A stretch of DNA of 64,000 nt from an uncultured Desulfobulbaceae bacterium (GTDB lineage: Bacteria > Desulfobacterota > Desulfobulbia > Desulfobulbales > Desulfocapsaceae), in the NCBI GenBank assembly GCA_947311315.1, contig CAMZKN010000026.1:29980-93979 (forward strand), written 5' to 3'. Under the pieces are notes generated by a model, which was not told the DNA's origin, did no database searches, and saw only the letters and a list, made by a program, of their open reading frames with translations. This document shows, in pieces, positions 41,045-51,251 of this stretch. How positions within the stretch are numbered: position 1 is the stretch's first letter; every line of letters starts with the position of its first letter. The translations under genes were made by a program, and so were the position numbers.

Positions 41045-42490
41045 ATGAATAGAGATATTTACCAGGAGCCACTTGTTGGTCGATATACAAGTCATGAGAT
41101 GCAGGAATTGTTTTCTGAAAAGCAGAAGTTCACCACCTGGCGAAAATGTTGGCTAGCTCTGGCTGAAGCACAGTTTGAGCTAGGGTTGACAGATATCATC
41201 TCCCCAAGCATGATTGAAGAACTTAGAAATAACATTAATAATATAGACTATGGTGTTGCTGCAGCTAAAGAAAAAGAAATCCGCCATGACGTTATGGCCC
41301 ATGTATATGAATATGGGTTGAAGTGCCCTTCCGCTGCAGGAATAATTCATCTGGGAGCTACGTCTCAGTTTGTTGTGTGTAATACAGACCTGCTTATACA
41401 AAGAAAAGCAATGCTACTTATCAGGAACGGTTTACTGCAGGTTATTCAAAATCTTGCCCACTTTTGCAGGAAGCATAAGGCATTGCCAACATTGGGATTT
41501 ACACACTATCAACCTGCCCAGCCTACCACTGTCGGGAAACGAAATACTTTATATCTTCAGGATCTTATTATGGATCTGGATTATATCGATTGGTATTTAG
41601 CACAAATAAAAGCACGTGGAGCTAAAGGTACTGTCGGAACACAGGCCACCTTTCTTGAACTGTTTAAAGGCGATCATCAAAAAGTTCGAGAGTTAGATAA
41701 ACTGGTTGCCGAAAAATTGGGTTTTGATTCTGTATTTCCTGTAACTGGCCAGACTTACACCAGAAAACTAGATATGAAACTTGCTGAAACTCTCGCGGGT
41801 ATTGCAGCCTCATGTCATAAATTTGGTGTTGATCTTAGGCTTTTGTCAAACTTAAAAGTTCAAGAGGAGCCATTTGAAGCGAAACAGACTGGCTCTTCCG
41901 CAATGGCCTATAAAAGAAATCCTATGAGATCAGAACGTCTCACTGGACTTGCCAGAAAATTGATGAATCTTCCTCAAAATTTCGCAGCCACATATTCAAA
42001 TCAGTGGTTTGAAAGAACTCTAGATGATTCAGCGATAAGAAGAATGGATATCCCCCAGAGTTTTTTACTGGCCGACGCTATACTAAAGCTAATTATCAAC
42101 ATTACATCAGATATGGTTGTATTTCCGGCACAAATAACGAAACACTTGAAGTCAGAAATCCCTTTTATGGCAACTGAAAAAATCCTTATGGCCGCCGTAG
42201 AAAAAGGAGAAAGCAGGCAGGACATGCATGAAATAATAAAAGAGCACTCCTTTGCTTCAGGAAAGGTAGTCAAAGAGGAAGGCGGTGACAATGACTTATT
42301 GTTTCGAATCGCTGATGACCCGAGAGTCCCCTTCTCTATTGAAGAGATAAATGGGCTTGTTGGAGATTTTGCGCAATTTACTGGTCGAGCCAAAGAACAA
42401 ACAGAAGAATTTTTGGCAGAAGTTGTTGATCCGCTTTTGCAAAAAAACTCGCAATTCATGAAAAAAGTGGATTCCAGTTTATCCGTTTAA
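41045..42490 (+). CDS. purB: Adenylosuccinate lyase
   Basis: MNRDIYQEPLVGRYTSHEMQELFS, IIHLGATSQFV, GSSAMAYKRNPMRSE. Confidence 0.94.
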   Translation: MNRDIYQEPLVGRYTSHEMQELFSEKQKFTTWRKCWLALAEAQFELGLTDIISPSMIEELRNNINNIDYGVAAAKEKEIRHDVMAHVYEYGLKCPSAAGIIHLGATSQFVVCNTDLLIQRKAMLLIRNGLLQVIQNLAHFCRKHKALPTLGFTHYQPAQPTTVGKRNTLYLQDLIMDLDYIDWYLAQIKARGAKGTVGTQATFLELFKGDHQKVRELDKLVAEKLGFDSVFPVTGQTYTRKLDMKLAETLAGIAASCHKFGVDLRLLSNLKVQEEPFEAKQTGSSAMAYKRNPMRSERLTGLARKLMNLPQNFAATYSNQWFERTLDDSAIRRMDIPQSFLLADAILKLIINITSDMVVFPAQITKHLKSEIPFMATEKILMAAVEKGESRQDMHEIIKEHSFASGKVVKEEGGDNDLLFRIADDPRVPFSIEEINGLVGDFAQFTGRAKEQTEEFLAEVVDPLLQKNSQFMKKVDSSLSV

Positions 42491-42502
42491 TATTATCCTA
42501 TT

Positions 42503-42715
42503 ATGACTGAATTAACCGCAATATATCTAATAATTATGCCAGACAAGTTTCATTACTTAAAGTTTATCCTGGAAGCTTATGACAATCTGGCGATCCTTTC
42601 CAGTTATGATAGTAAGAAAGGTATTGTTGTTGTTCGATTTCCTGATTCAATGGGAAAAGATCTGATCGATTTGTTATCCTTTTTGGCCCCGGCTCTCTCA
42701 TCACAGTATAATTGA
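42503..42715 (+). CDS. DUF4911-like small protein
   Basis: 70 aa; YLIIMPDKFHYLKFILEAYDNLAILSSYDSKKGIVVVRFP; between purB and miaB. Confidence 0.55.
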   Translation: MTELTAIYLIIMPDKFHYLKFILEAYDNLAILSSYDSKKGIVVVRFPDSMGKDLIDLLSFLAPALSSQYN

Positions 42716-42757
42716 TTTTTTTTATCCATCCTGCTCTAATTTATTGATATTATCTAC

Positions 42758-44125
42758 ATGAAAATAAAGACATTTTATATAAAGACGTTCGGTTGTCAGA
42801 TGAACGAAAGAGATTCTGAGATAATGGCACAGTCTTTAGGGAAATTCGGTTATCAGCCTGGCACTGATTTGTATGAAGCAGATCTTGTAATTCTTAATAC
42901 CTGTTCAATACGAGCAAAAGCTGAACAGAAAGTTATGAGTTTGCTCGGTTATCTCAGGAAGGCAAAAACTAAAAATCCTGCAATGAGGATATGTGTTGCC
43001 GGCTGTGTTGCCCAGCAGGAAGGTGGTCGGATAATAAAGCGAATGCCACATGTGGATCTGGTGATTGGTACACAGAATATTTATAAAATCGGCACATTGA
43101 TAGAAGAGGTAGAAACAACAGGAAAACAAATTGTTACATCGCTTGAGGACGACTATGTTATCCCCCATGTATTGCCGGAAATTGCAATTACGAAGAGCAA
43201 TGACTCTTCGATGGATGACTCTATTGCCCCTCCCGCTTACGCAAAGTTTGTTACCATTATGCAAGGATGCAATAATTACTGTACATATTGTGTTGTTCCA
43301 TACACCAGAGGTAGAGAAGTATCACGAAAAAACAATGATATAGTTGATGAAGTTAAAGTTCTCGTAAGGTCGGGAGTCAAGGAAATAACTCTACTTGGTC
43401 AGAATGTAAACTCTTACGGGAGAACAAACAAAGTATCAGATTCAGCTACATACAATTTCTCTAATCTCCTTAGAGACGTCTCGCAAGTGGAGGGATTAGA
43501 GAGGTTGCGCTTTACTACGTCAAATCCAAAGGATTTGACAGATGAGCTTATGCAATGCTTTAAAGACATTAAAAACCTCTGCCCTCAATTTCATTTACCT
43601 GTGCAATCCGGCTCCAACGCTATACTCAAGAAAATGAATCGGAAATATAGTGTTGAACAGTACTTTGATCATGTAGAACATTTACGAGAATATTGTCCAG
43701 AAATAGCATTAACTACTGACGTCATCATAGGGTTTCCGGGTGAAAAAGACGAAGATTTCGATGCTACTATGAAGTTACTTAATGATGTCAGGTTCCATGG
43801 CTCATTTTCTTTTAAGTATTCAGACCGCCCTGGTACAGTTGCAAGCACATTTGAAGGCAAAGTCGAGGAAATTGTCAAGTCGGAACGTCTTGCAATATTT
43901 CAAAAACGACAGGACAAAATCAGCCTTTCAAGAAACCAGGAATATGTGGGGACGATAAAACGAATACTCATAGAGCGTTGTGGAAAAGATGGGTGCAGGG
44001 GCAGAACGGATACCAACCACATTGTCCATCTTGAGAACTGTTCAGAGCTCAAGGGCGGGGAAATGATCGATGCTAAAATAAGCCACGCGGGACAACATTC
44101 TCTGCAGGGGGTTACAAGTAAATAA
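42758..44125 (+). CDS. miaB: tRNA-2-methylthio-N6-dimethylallyladenosine synthase
   Basis: KTFGCQMNERDSEIM, MQGCNNYCTYCVVPYTRGREVSR, LLGQNVNSYG, C-term TRAM. Confidence 0.95.
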   Translation: MKIKTFYIKTFGCQMNERDSEIMAQSLGKFGYQPGTDLYEADLVILNTCSIRAKAEQKVMSLLGYLRKAKTKNPAMRICVAGCVAQQEGGRIIKRMPHVDLVIGTQNIYKIGTLIEEVETTGKQIVTSLEDDYVIPHVLPEIAITKSNDSSMDDSIAPPAYAKFVTIMQGCNNYCTYCVVPYTRGREVSRKNNDIVDEVKVLVRSGVKEITLLGQNVNSYGRTNKVSDSATYNFSNLLRDVSQVEGLERLRFTTSNPKDLTDELMQCFKDIKNLCPQFHLPVQSGSNAILKKMNRKYSVEQYFDHVEHLREYCPEIALTTDVIIGFPGEKDEDFDATMKLLNDVRFHGSFSFKYSDRPGTVASTFEGKVEEIVKSERLAIFQKRQDKISLSRNQEYVGTIKRILIERCGKDGCRGRTDTNHIVHLENCSELKGGEMIDAKISHAGQHSLQGVTSK

Positions 44126-44177
44126 CAGTATGGTGTTGTATTTGTTTGAGACCTGCCATCAAAGCAGGGTAACTACC

Positions 44178-46175
44178 TTATTCTTCTGGCTTCTCAGGTT
44201 CGATCAAGCCTGGCAAAGAGAGGTTTTTTTTAGGTGGTGCAATCCCTTTGCCGGTAGAAGCTGAAACCCTTCTTACAACTCTGGTTGACACACGTTTTCC
44301 CTTGGCGGCCACGTTTTTGATTAAAAAGTCATCGAAAGAAATTTCGATGGAGTTAGTTCGAGCTCTCGCCGATGGCATCATATTGATTTTAGCAAAATTA
44401 TTTTCACCAAAACTCATAAGTAAAATCTTCGAACGTTTATGTTCTGCAAATAAGTGATATTCCTTGTCAAGTATAAAACTTGGCGTTTTAAATCGTTTTA
44501 CGTAAGCCAGATTCTCGGCACCATCTCTATAAATTATATTGAAAACGGCGTTTTTCTTTACAATACCAAACCACTCTAGATCCTGCCCCACATAAAGTTT
44601 TTCTGTAACCGGTAGTATTTTGTACATACCGTTTGTGAAAATAAGGAAAAGCTTGTCGTATTCCGAGCAGGTAATGGTTTGATCGTGCTTTGCATCGGTT
44701 TCTTTTATGTGATGGCCAAGGAAGCCGGATTTTTTATTGTAAACAACAGCAAGGTTGGACAAGGCTACCTTCCTATAACTTACCTCAGAAAAACATGTTA
44801 TCTCGGTTAATCTTGGGAAGTATTTACCATATTTTTTGAGCAGTTTGTTCAGAAAGTCAAGCGTAAAGGAAACCATATCCTCAAGAGATTTGGTGATAGC
44901 TTTAATATCTTTTCGTATAGCTTTTATCTCTTTCTGCTGTTTGTTGATGTCATATCGTGAAATTCGTTTAATTCGAATCTCCAACAAGCGCTCTATATCC
45001 TCTTTTGTTACAGGGCGTACAAATTCATCTGAAAAGTCAGCAAGTGCTGTATCGACACTTTCTACCACCATCTTATAGTTTTTTGCTTCTTCAATATTTT
45101 TATAAAGTCTCTCTTCTATGAAAATTTGTTCAAGTAGCCTGGCATGGAGTTTTTCCTGTAATCTACTGAACTCAATCTCAAGCTCTTTCTGCAGGTCATC
45201 TTTCAGTTTAAAGGTATTGAGTTTGATGACATCACTGACCGTTGACGTCTCAGGATTGTTGCCATTGATGAGTGTCAGGTTGGGTGTAATGGAAACCTCA
45301 CAATCAGTAAAGGCGTACAGTGCTTTTATGGTATCCTTTGCGTAAATTCCTCTAGCCAGTTTAATTTCAATTTCTACGTTTTCAGCAGTGTAGTCGTTAA
45401 TGGATACAATCTTGATTTTTCCGGCTTTCGCTGCTTTTTCAATGGAATCGGTCAATGACTGTGTTGTTGTTGTAAAAGGAATTTCCTTTATAAGGATTGT
45501 TTTTTCATTATATTCTTCGATCCTTGCCCTACACCTGATTTTACCATTACCGTCATCGTAACTGGTTACGTCTACAAGCCCCTTTTTGAGAAAATCAGGG
45601 TAGAGTGTGAATTCCTCACCGACAAGTATCTTTTTTTGTGCTTCCAGAAGTTCGCAAAAGTTATGGGGAAGTATCTTTGTGGCCATTCCAACAGCTATGC
45701 CTTCAGCCCCCATGAGAAGAAGTAAGGGGATTTTTGCTGCGAGGGTAACCGGTTCTTTCATCCGGCCATCGTAGGAATCAACAAATTCGGAAAGGTCTTT
45801 ATTGAAAAGTATTTCTTTGGCCAGGGGAGAGAGTCTGCATTCAATGTATCTGGCAGCGGATGCACGGTCACCTGTGAAAATATTGCCAAAGTTCCCCTGC
45901 TGATCAATGAGGTAACCTTTGTTGGACAGATTGACCAGAGCGGCAAAAATTGATTGATCACCGTGGGGATGGAGTTTCATTGTTTCGCCAACTACATTGG
46001 CAACTTTATGAAAACGACCATCTTCCATATTATGGAGTGTTTGCAGGATGCGTCGTTGTACAGGTTTCAGGCCATCCTCGACATGTGGAATTGCACGTTC
46101 GCGGATAACATATGAGGTGTATTCTAAAAAATTCTCATCAAACAACTGGTGTAATTTTCCGGGCTGTGATTCCAT
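44178..46175 (-). CDS. parC: DNA topoisomerase IV subunit A (ParC type)
   Basis: YTSYVIRERAIPHVEDGLKPVQRRILQTLHNMEDG, HPHGDQSIFAALVNLS, ASAARYIECRLSP (catalytic Tyr). Confidence 0.93.
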   Translation of the reverse strand: MESQPGKLHQLFDENFLEYTSYVIRERAIPHVEDGLKPVQRRILQTLHNMEDGRFHKVANVVGETMKLHPHGDQSIFAALVNLSNKGYLIDQQGNFGNIFTGDRASAARYIECRLSPLAKEILFNKDLSEFVDSYDGRMKEPVTLAAKIPLLLLMGAEGIAVGMATKILPHNFCELLEAQKKILVGEEFTLYPDFLKKGLVDVTSYDDGNGKIRCRARIEEYNEKTILIKEIPFTTTTQSLTDSIEKAAKAGKIKIVSINDYTAENVEIEIKLARGIYAKDTIKALYAFTDCEVSITPNLTLINGNNPETSTVSDVIKLNTFKLKDDLQKELEIEFSRLQEKLHARLLEQIFIEERLYKNIEEAKNYKMVVESVDTALADFSDEFVRPVTKEDIERLLEIRIKRISRYDINKQQKEIKAIRKDIKAITKSLEDMVSFTLDFLNKLLKKYGKYFPRLTEITCFSEVSYRKVALSNLAVVYNKKSGFLGHHIKETDAKHDQTITCSEYDKLFLIFTNGMYKILPVTEKLYVGQDLEWFGIVKKNAVFNIIYRDGAENLAYVKRFKTPSFILDKEYHLFAEHKRSKILLMSFGENNFAKINMMPSARARTNSIEISFDDFLIKNVAAKGKRVSTRVVRRVSASTGKGIAPPKKNLSLPGLIEPEKPEE

Positions 46176-46224
46176 TCCTTCCTTTAGGTTGAACTGTTGG
46201 GAATAAAGTTAATGTTAATTCTAC

Positions 46225-48063
46225 TTATTGGTCGGTAATAACCAGGTTTTCCATGATATATTGTTTTCTTTGCGGGGTGTTTTTACCCATGTAAAAAGAA
46301 AGCACTTTTGTCACTTCACTGAGGGAGTCCAGGGTTACACTTCTAAGACGAATGTTGTCGTCTATGAATTGTTTAAACTCTTTAGGCGATATTTCTCCGA
46401 GTCCTTTAAACCGGGTTGTTTCAACTGGAGTTTTCTTTGCCCCCCTGCCCTGAAGTTTTTTGGTTCCCTGTTGCCTTTCCTTTTCAGAATAGCAGTAAAT
46501 GGTTTCTTTTTTTGTTCTCACTCTGAATATGGGTGTCTCAAGAATATAGATATATCCAAGTTTAACTAACGGTTCGAAGTAGTGAAGAAAAAATGTAAGC
46601 AGCAAATTTCTGATATGCAGGCCGTCGACATCGGCATCTGTTGCCAGTATTACTTTATCGAAACGTATATTTGAGATAGAATCCTCAACGTCAAGAGCCC
46701 TCATCAAAGAATACATCTCGTCATTTTTGTATAAAGTAACAAGCTTTTGCCCAAAAACGTTCATGGGCTTGCCTTTTAAGGAAAAAACAGCCTGGGTAAG
46801 CGGGTCTCTGGATGCAACAATAGAGCCTGCTGCTGACTGTCCTTCTGTAATGAACAGCATGTTTTCTTTATCTTTATCTGATTTCTTTTTTCTGGAGGGA
46901 TGGTATTTGCAATCTTTGAGTTGATCTATTTTTAAAGCAACCTTTTTAGCCTTTGCTCTGGCTTCGGTGCGCACACTCTGTAGTTCTTTCCTGACTTTTT
47001 CATTATGGACGATCTTATCAATAAGTTTTTGTGCAGAATCTGTATCTTTGTATAATGCGCTGGAAACCGCATTTTTGACAGTGGTGGCAATCCAGGATCT
47101 TACTTCCGTATTGCCAAGCTTGTTTTTTGTCTGGGATTCAAAAACCGGATCCTTGATTTTGATTGCAAGGGTACCAATTATGCCATCCCTGACATCAGTA
47201 TTGACAAATTTTTTGTTTGAATATTCGTTAATACCTTTGAGTATACCTTCGCGAAATGCAGAAAGATGTGTTCCTCCTTCACTTGTGTAGGTTCCATTAA
47301 CAAAAGTATAGTAGCAGTCGCCAAAAGTGTCAGTATGTGAAAATGCAAATTCCAGTGTTGCGTCTTTGTAGTATATAGCCGGATAGATATTGGCATCTTC
47401 GAGTTCTTTATCTAAAAGATCCAATAATCCGTTGGAAGAGAAAAACAGTTTTTTGTCAAAATAGATTTTAAGTCCGGCATTGAGATAGGCGTATCTCCAT
47501 AACCGTTTTTCAATAAATGAAGCATCAAACTGGAAATCTGTAAACATGGCCCTGGAAGGCAAAAACTCTATAACTGTGCCATTTTTTTCTTTCGTATCCC
47601 CTGCTGACTGATCAGTTAATTTTCCATTTTCAAAGTGAGCTGAAGCAAACTTTCCTTCGCGAAAGGATGAAACAATAAAAGTATCAGAAAGTGCATTAAC
47701 AGCCTTTGTGCCTACGCCATTGAGACCTACTGAAAATTGAAAAACATCAGTATTATATTTTGCCCCGGTATTAATAATTGAAACACAATCGACGAGTTTG
47801 CCAAGGGGAATACCCCGACCAAAGTCTCTGACTTTAACGTGCCCGGATTCACTAATAGATATATTAATTCTTTTGCCGGCTCCCATGATAAATTCATCTA
47901 CGGAATTGTCTACGACTTCTTTGAGCAGAATGTAAATGCCATCATCCTGATTTGAACCATCCCCCAGCCGTCCGATATACATTCCCGGACGTTTGCGGAT
48001 ATGTTCAAGAGAACTCAACGTTTTTATCTTACTTTCATCGTAAGTATGTGTAGATACATTCAT
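46225..48063 (-). CDS. parE: DNA topoisomerase IV subunit B (ParE type)
   Basis: LEHIRKRPGMYIGRLGDG, VDNSVDEF, GLNGVGTKAVNALS, ITEGQSAAGS, TDADVDGLHIRNLLLTFF. Confidence 0.94.
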   Translation of the reverse strand: MNVSTHTYDESKIKTLSSLEHIRKRPGMYIGRLGDGSNQDDGIYILLKEVVDNSVDEFIMGAGKRINISISESGHVKVRDFGRGIPLGKLVDCVSIINTGAKYNTDVFQFSVGLNGVGTKAVNALSDTFIVSSFREGKFASAHFENGKLTDQSAGDTKEKNGTVIEFLPSRAMFTDFQFDASFIEKRLWRYAYLNAGLKIYFDKKLFFSSNGLLDLLDKELEDANIYPAIYYKDATLEFAFSHTDTFGDCYYTFVNGTYTSEGGTHLSAFREGILKGINEYSNKKFVNTDVRDGIIGTLAIKIKDPVFESQTKNKLGNTEVRSWIATTVKNAVSSALYKDTDSAQKLIDKIVHNEKVRKELQSVRTEARAKAKKVALKIDQLKDCKYHPSRKKKSDKDKENMLFITEGQSAAGSIVASRDPLTQAVFSLKGKPMNVFGQKLVTLYKNDEMYSLMRALDVEDSISNIRFDKVILATDADVDGLHIRNLLLTFFLHYFEPLVKLGYIYILETPIFRVRTKKETIYCYSEKERQQGTKKLQGRGAKKTPVETTRFKGLGEISPKEFKQFIDDNIRLRSVTLDSLSEVTKVLSFYMGKNTPQRKQYIMENLVITDQ

Positions 48064-48154
48064 AATATGGTGACCTGTCTGGTTGAAAATTATTTACAAC
48101 AAGGCATATTATTGTATTTGAGGTGAATAAGCAATACTGCGTGAAGGAAAAAAA

Positions 48155-48370
48155 TCACATCATTCGAATTCGCTCACAGTCAGGACAGATCCATGTCGGA
48201 CCATTGCTTATTCCCCATTTGTTTTCTTCAAAGCACTCTTTGCAGATCATAAAACCACATGGACAGCTCCAACAGAAGGCCTGTTTCTTTTTGCAGCAAT
48301 GGCAAACGTATTCCCCGATTTTCCTTCTTCTAAAACTCGTTTTCTTTTTTTTATTTATACTATCAGCCAT
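48155..48370 (-). CDS. Small cysteine-rich zinc-finger-like protein
   Basis: 71 aa with ten Cys (CHCC, CWSCPC, CKEC, CPDC); overlaps the 3' end of cutA by 8 nt. Confidence 0.65.
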   Translation of the reverse strand: MADSINKKKKTSFRRRKIGEYVCHCCKKKQAFCWSCPCGFMICKECFEENKWGISNGPTWICPDCERIRMM

Positions 48371-48686
48371 GCTGCACCTCAGTATGGACCCAGTTAAGAT
48401 AATGCTTTTCCACCAAGCTGGTTTCAGTTCCTACAATTTCAGGAAGTTCGTAGGGATGATTTTGTCGTAATACTTCGCACACAGTTTTACATGCTGAAGG
48501 CGTTGTTTTAACATTCAAAACAAACTCTTCTGCCCGGTTAATTTTCCCTTCCCACCTGTACATGCTGGTTATCGGCCCGGAAATTTGAGCGCAGGCAATG
48601 AGTTTGCGCTCGATAAGTATTGTCGCCAGTCGTTCTGCGTCTAGTCGATGTTCAACAGTAGTTGATACTATTGTAATTGATTTCAT
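48363..48686 (-). CDS. cutA: CutA1 divalent-ion tolerance protein
   Basis: AERLATILIERKLIACAQISGPITSMYRWEGKI and EEFVLNVKTT. Confidence 0.93.
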   Translation of the reverse strand: MKSITIVSTTVEHRLDAERLATILIERKLIACAQISGPITSMYRWEGKINRAEEFVLNVKTTPSACKTVCEVLRQNHPYELPEIVGTETSLVEKHYLNWVHTEVQHG

Positions 48687-48946
48687 ATCTTGTCATTACA
48701 GTATGTTGTAGCATTGAGGGTTTTCCATCCAGATTAAAAAATTTTCAATTACCATTTTTATACATTTGTTTGAGCGAATGCTTCCTTTTTTTTTCTGAAT
48801 ATAATACCTTGTTGGCTAAACTAAAATCTCCACAAGTAGGCATAAGAGCCTTGTGAGCGCTAATCAGAAAAGACCAGTTTTTCCATATATCCATGACTTA
48901 ATTGATATTTCATTAACAATGATCGTAGTTATTTGAGGCTGATATA

Positions 48947-49747
48947 ATGATTTTTGTGATCGACATCGGTAATTCCCATACAGTTACCGGAATATATAAG
49001 GGTAAAAAACTTATCGCTGAATGGCGATTGCAGTCCAACGCTAAAAGTACGGCGGACGAACTGGCTATTACCTATTCTATGTTGTTTGACATTTCAGGAA
49101 TAGAAAAAAAATCTATCTCAGGGGTTATTATTTCGAGTGTGGTTCCCACTCTTGAAGCAGCCTGGGTCTCTTGTTGTGATAAGCATTTCTCCCATCATTG
49201 CCCCCGGAATCCGTTTGTTGTGAAAGTTGAAAAAATTTCCAGTCTTATTTCAGTGGCACTGGATAATCCTGCTGATGTTGGCGCAGATCGTCTGGTAAAC
49301 GCTATTGCCGCCTGGCGTATTCACAAGAATAAACAAATTATAATTGATTTTGGTACGGCAATAACTTTTGATTGTGTAACGGAAACCTGCGAATATCTTG
49401 GTGGTGCAATCCTGCCTGGTATTGCTATTTCTCTGGAAGCGCTTGCAAATAAAACAGCCAAACTGCCTCATATTGATGTGTCAGAAGCACCGTCCGGCAT
49501 TATTGGCAAGTCCACTGTTCATGCAATGAAGAGTGGAATACTCTATGGTTACGGTGCAATGATAGATGGCGTTGTCAAAAATATCAAAAATGAAATGGTT
49601 CAGTCATCGTCAGAAAAATTCACCGTTATGGCGACGGGCGGAATGGCAAAACTCATTGCACCATTTGCTCATTCCATAGAAACAATTGACCCGCTGTTGA
49701 CCCTTAAAGGATTGGAATATATATACAGACAGGTTACCGCTAAATGA
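48947..49747 (+). CDS. coaX: Type III pantothenate kinase
   Basis: MIFVIDIGNSHTVTGIYKG, NPADVGADRLVNAIAAW, IIDFGTAITFDCV. Confidence 0.95.
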   Translation: MIFVIDIGNSHTVTGIYKGKKLIAEWRLQSNAKSTADELAITYSMLFDISGIEKKSISGVIISSVVPTLEAAWVSCCDKHFSHHCPRNPFVVKVEKISSLISVALDNPADVGADRLVNAIAAWRIHKNKQIIIDFGTAITFDCVTETCEYLGGAILPGIAISLEALANKTAKLPHIDVSEAPSGIIGKSTVHAMKSGILYGYGAMIDGVVKNIKNEMVQSSSEKFTVMATGGMAKLIAPFAHSIETIDPLLTLKGLEYIYRQVTAK

Positions 49748-50667
49748 TTGCTCCCCTTCACCCTCCTGCTTTGAAAAAAGGAGATACTATTGCAATAGTT
49801 GCACCGGCAGGCCAACTGAGCTCGGATCGATTATTCGAGCAGGGGGTGGAAATACTCAAGCAGATGGGGTTTAAGGTCGTTTTTCCAGGAAGCCTCTGGC
49901 CGGGTAAAGCCTATCTTGCAGACAGCGATGAAAAGCGGAGCCTGGAGTTCAATACTCTTTTACGCAACCCCGATATACATGGGTTGGTTTCTCTTCGTGG
50001 TGGTTTTGGTTGCCTGAGAATGATTGACAAAATCGATCTCAAACAGGTACAAAAAAACCCAAAAATAATAACTGGTTTCTCTGATGTCACCATATTGCAA
50101 AACTTTCTGATTCGGCAAACAGGCCTTGTTACAATGCACGGACCAGTTTTGACTTCACTTGCTACATCAACAAATCTAGCTTTGGAAAGATATTTTCAAT
50201 GTTTAACTGGAAGCTGGTTATCTGAAATTGATATTTCCGGCATAGAGGTACTACAAAAGAGCGATACAGTCACTGCCCCACTTATTGGTGGTAATCTTGC
50301 CAGTCTCGTTACATTCCTTGGTACACCTTATGATTTTAAATGGGATGGGAAAATCGTTGTCCTTGAGGATACAAATGAACCACTTTATAAAGTTGATCGA
50401 ATGCTGACTCAGTTGAGCCTTGCCGGAAAATTCGCGAGGTTGTCGGGTTTAATTCTCGGGGGGTTTTCCGGTTCTCCTGTCGCTAGCGATGTCGAAAAAC
50501 GTCGATACATCGAATCAATATGGAGCAGAGTTGCAGCTGTTTGTAAGCAAGGAAACTATCCTATCTGGGGAAATTTCCCCATTGGCCATTGTCCGGAAAA
50601 CCTTACGTTGCCGCTCGGTTCTTTTGCTCAAATGGATAGTAAAAACAAACGGCTGCTCTTTTCCTGA
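49744..50667 (+). CDS. LD-carboxypeptidase (S66 family, LdcA/MccF-like)
   Basis: LKKGDTIAIVAPAGQ, GLVSLRGGFGCLRMID, GFSDVTILQNFL, NFPIGHCPENLTLPLG. Confidence 0.88.
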   Translation: MIAPLHPPALKKGDTIAIVAPAGQLSSDRLFEQGVEILKQMGFKVVFPGSLWPGKAYLADSDEKRSLEFNTLLRNPDIHGLVSLRGGFGCLRMIDKIDLKQVQKNPKIITGFSDVTILQNFLIRQTGLVTMHGPVLTSLATSTNLALERYFQCLTGSWLSEIDISGIEVLQKSDTVTAPLIGGNLASLVTFLGTPYDFKWDGKIVVLEDTNEPLYKVDRMLTQLSLAGKFARLSGLILGGFSGSPVASDVEKRRYIESIWSRVAAVCKQGNYPIWGNFPIGHCPENLTLPLGSFAQMDSKNKRLLFS

Positions 50668-50797
50668 AATGACTTGTGTTTTGGGGATATGCGTTTGACT
50701 TGAAACAGTAATAATGCTATACAAGAAGTGCTGGGAAATAGGCTGGGCTCAAAGCAGCTCAGTAATCTGAATTAATAATAACCTTTGTAAAGATCAA

Positions 50798-51247
50798 ATG
50801 AAAAAATTATTCAAAAAACTCCTCATTCTTGGGTTCGTCTGTCTTTTTAGTTCTTCAACAGCATTTGCTGCGAATTACCTTACTGTGACCACTGATAATG
50901 CTAATGTCAGGACTGGGCCCAGCACCAAATCTCCGGTATCGATGGAACTTTTTCAGGGATACCCTCTGAAGATTACTAAAACTCAGGGTGAGTGGTATCG
51001 AGTTACTGATTTTGAAAAAGATTCAGGCTGGATTCATAAAAGCATCGTTAAGAAATGCAATACTGTTATTGTCAATGCCAAGAAAAGTGTCAATATGCGT
51101 TCTGGTCCTTCCACCGGAGATTCAGTAGTTGCGGATGTTGAGCGCGGAGTTGTCCTGACAAAACTAAAGCGTAAAGGGAAATGGACAAAAGTGCAGCACA
51201 GCAGTGGTACTGTTGGCTGGATTTATAATTCGCTTCTATGGCCCTGA
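50798..51247 (+). CDS. Secreted tandem SH3b-domain protein
   Basis: Signal peptide ending TAFAA; ANVRTGPSTKSPV and VNMRSGPSTGDSVV repeats. Confidence 0.85.
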   Translation: MKKLFKKLLILGFVCLFSSSTAFAANYLTVTTDNANVRTGPSTKSPVSMELFQGYPLKITKTQGEWYRVTDFEKDSGWIHKSIVKKCNTVIVNAKKSVNMRSGPSTGDSVVADVERGVVLTKLKRKGKWTKVQHSSGTVGWIYNSLLWP

Positions 51248-51251
51248 TTTT

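Noticed and set aside
42001-42459. 152-aa minus-strand ORF inside purB
   Set aside because: Fully antisense to conserved PurB; Ser-rich artefactual translation.
49744-50667. Microcin C immunity (MccF) gene as part of an antibiotic system
   Set aside because: S66 fold is shared by housekeeping LD-carboxypeptidases; no microcin genes nearby and it is coupled to coaX.
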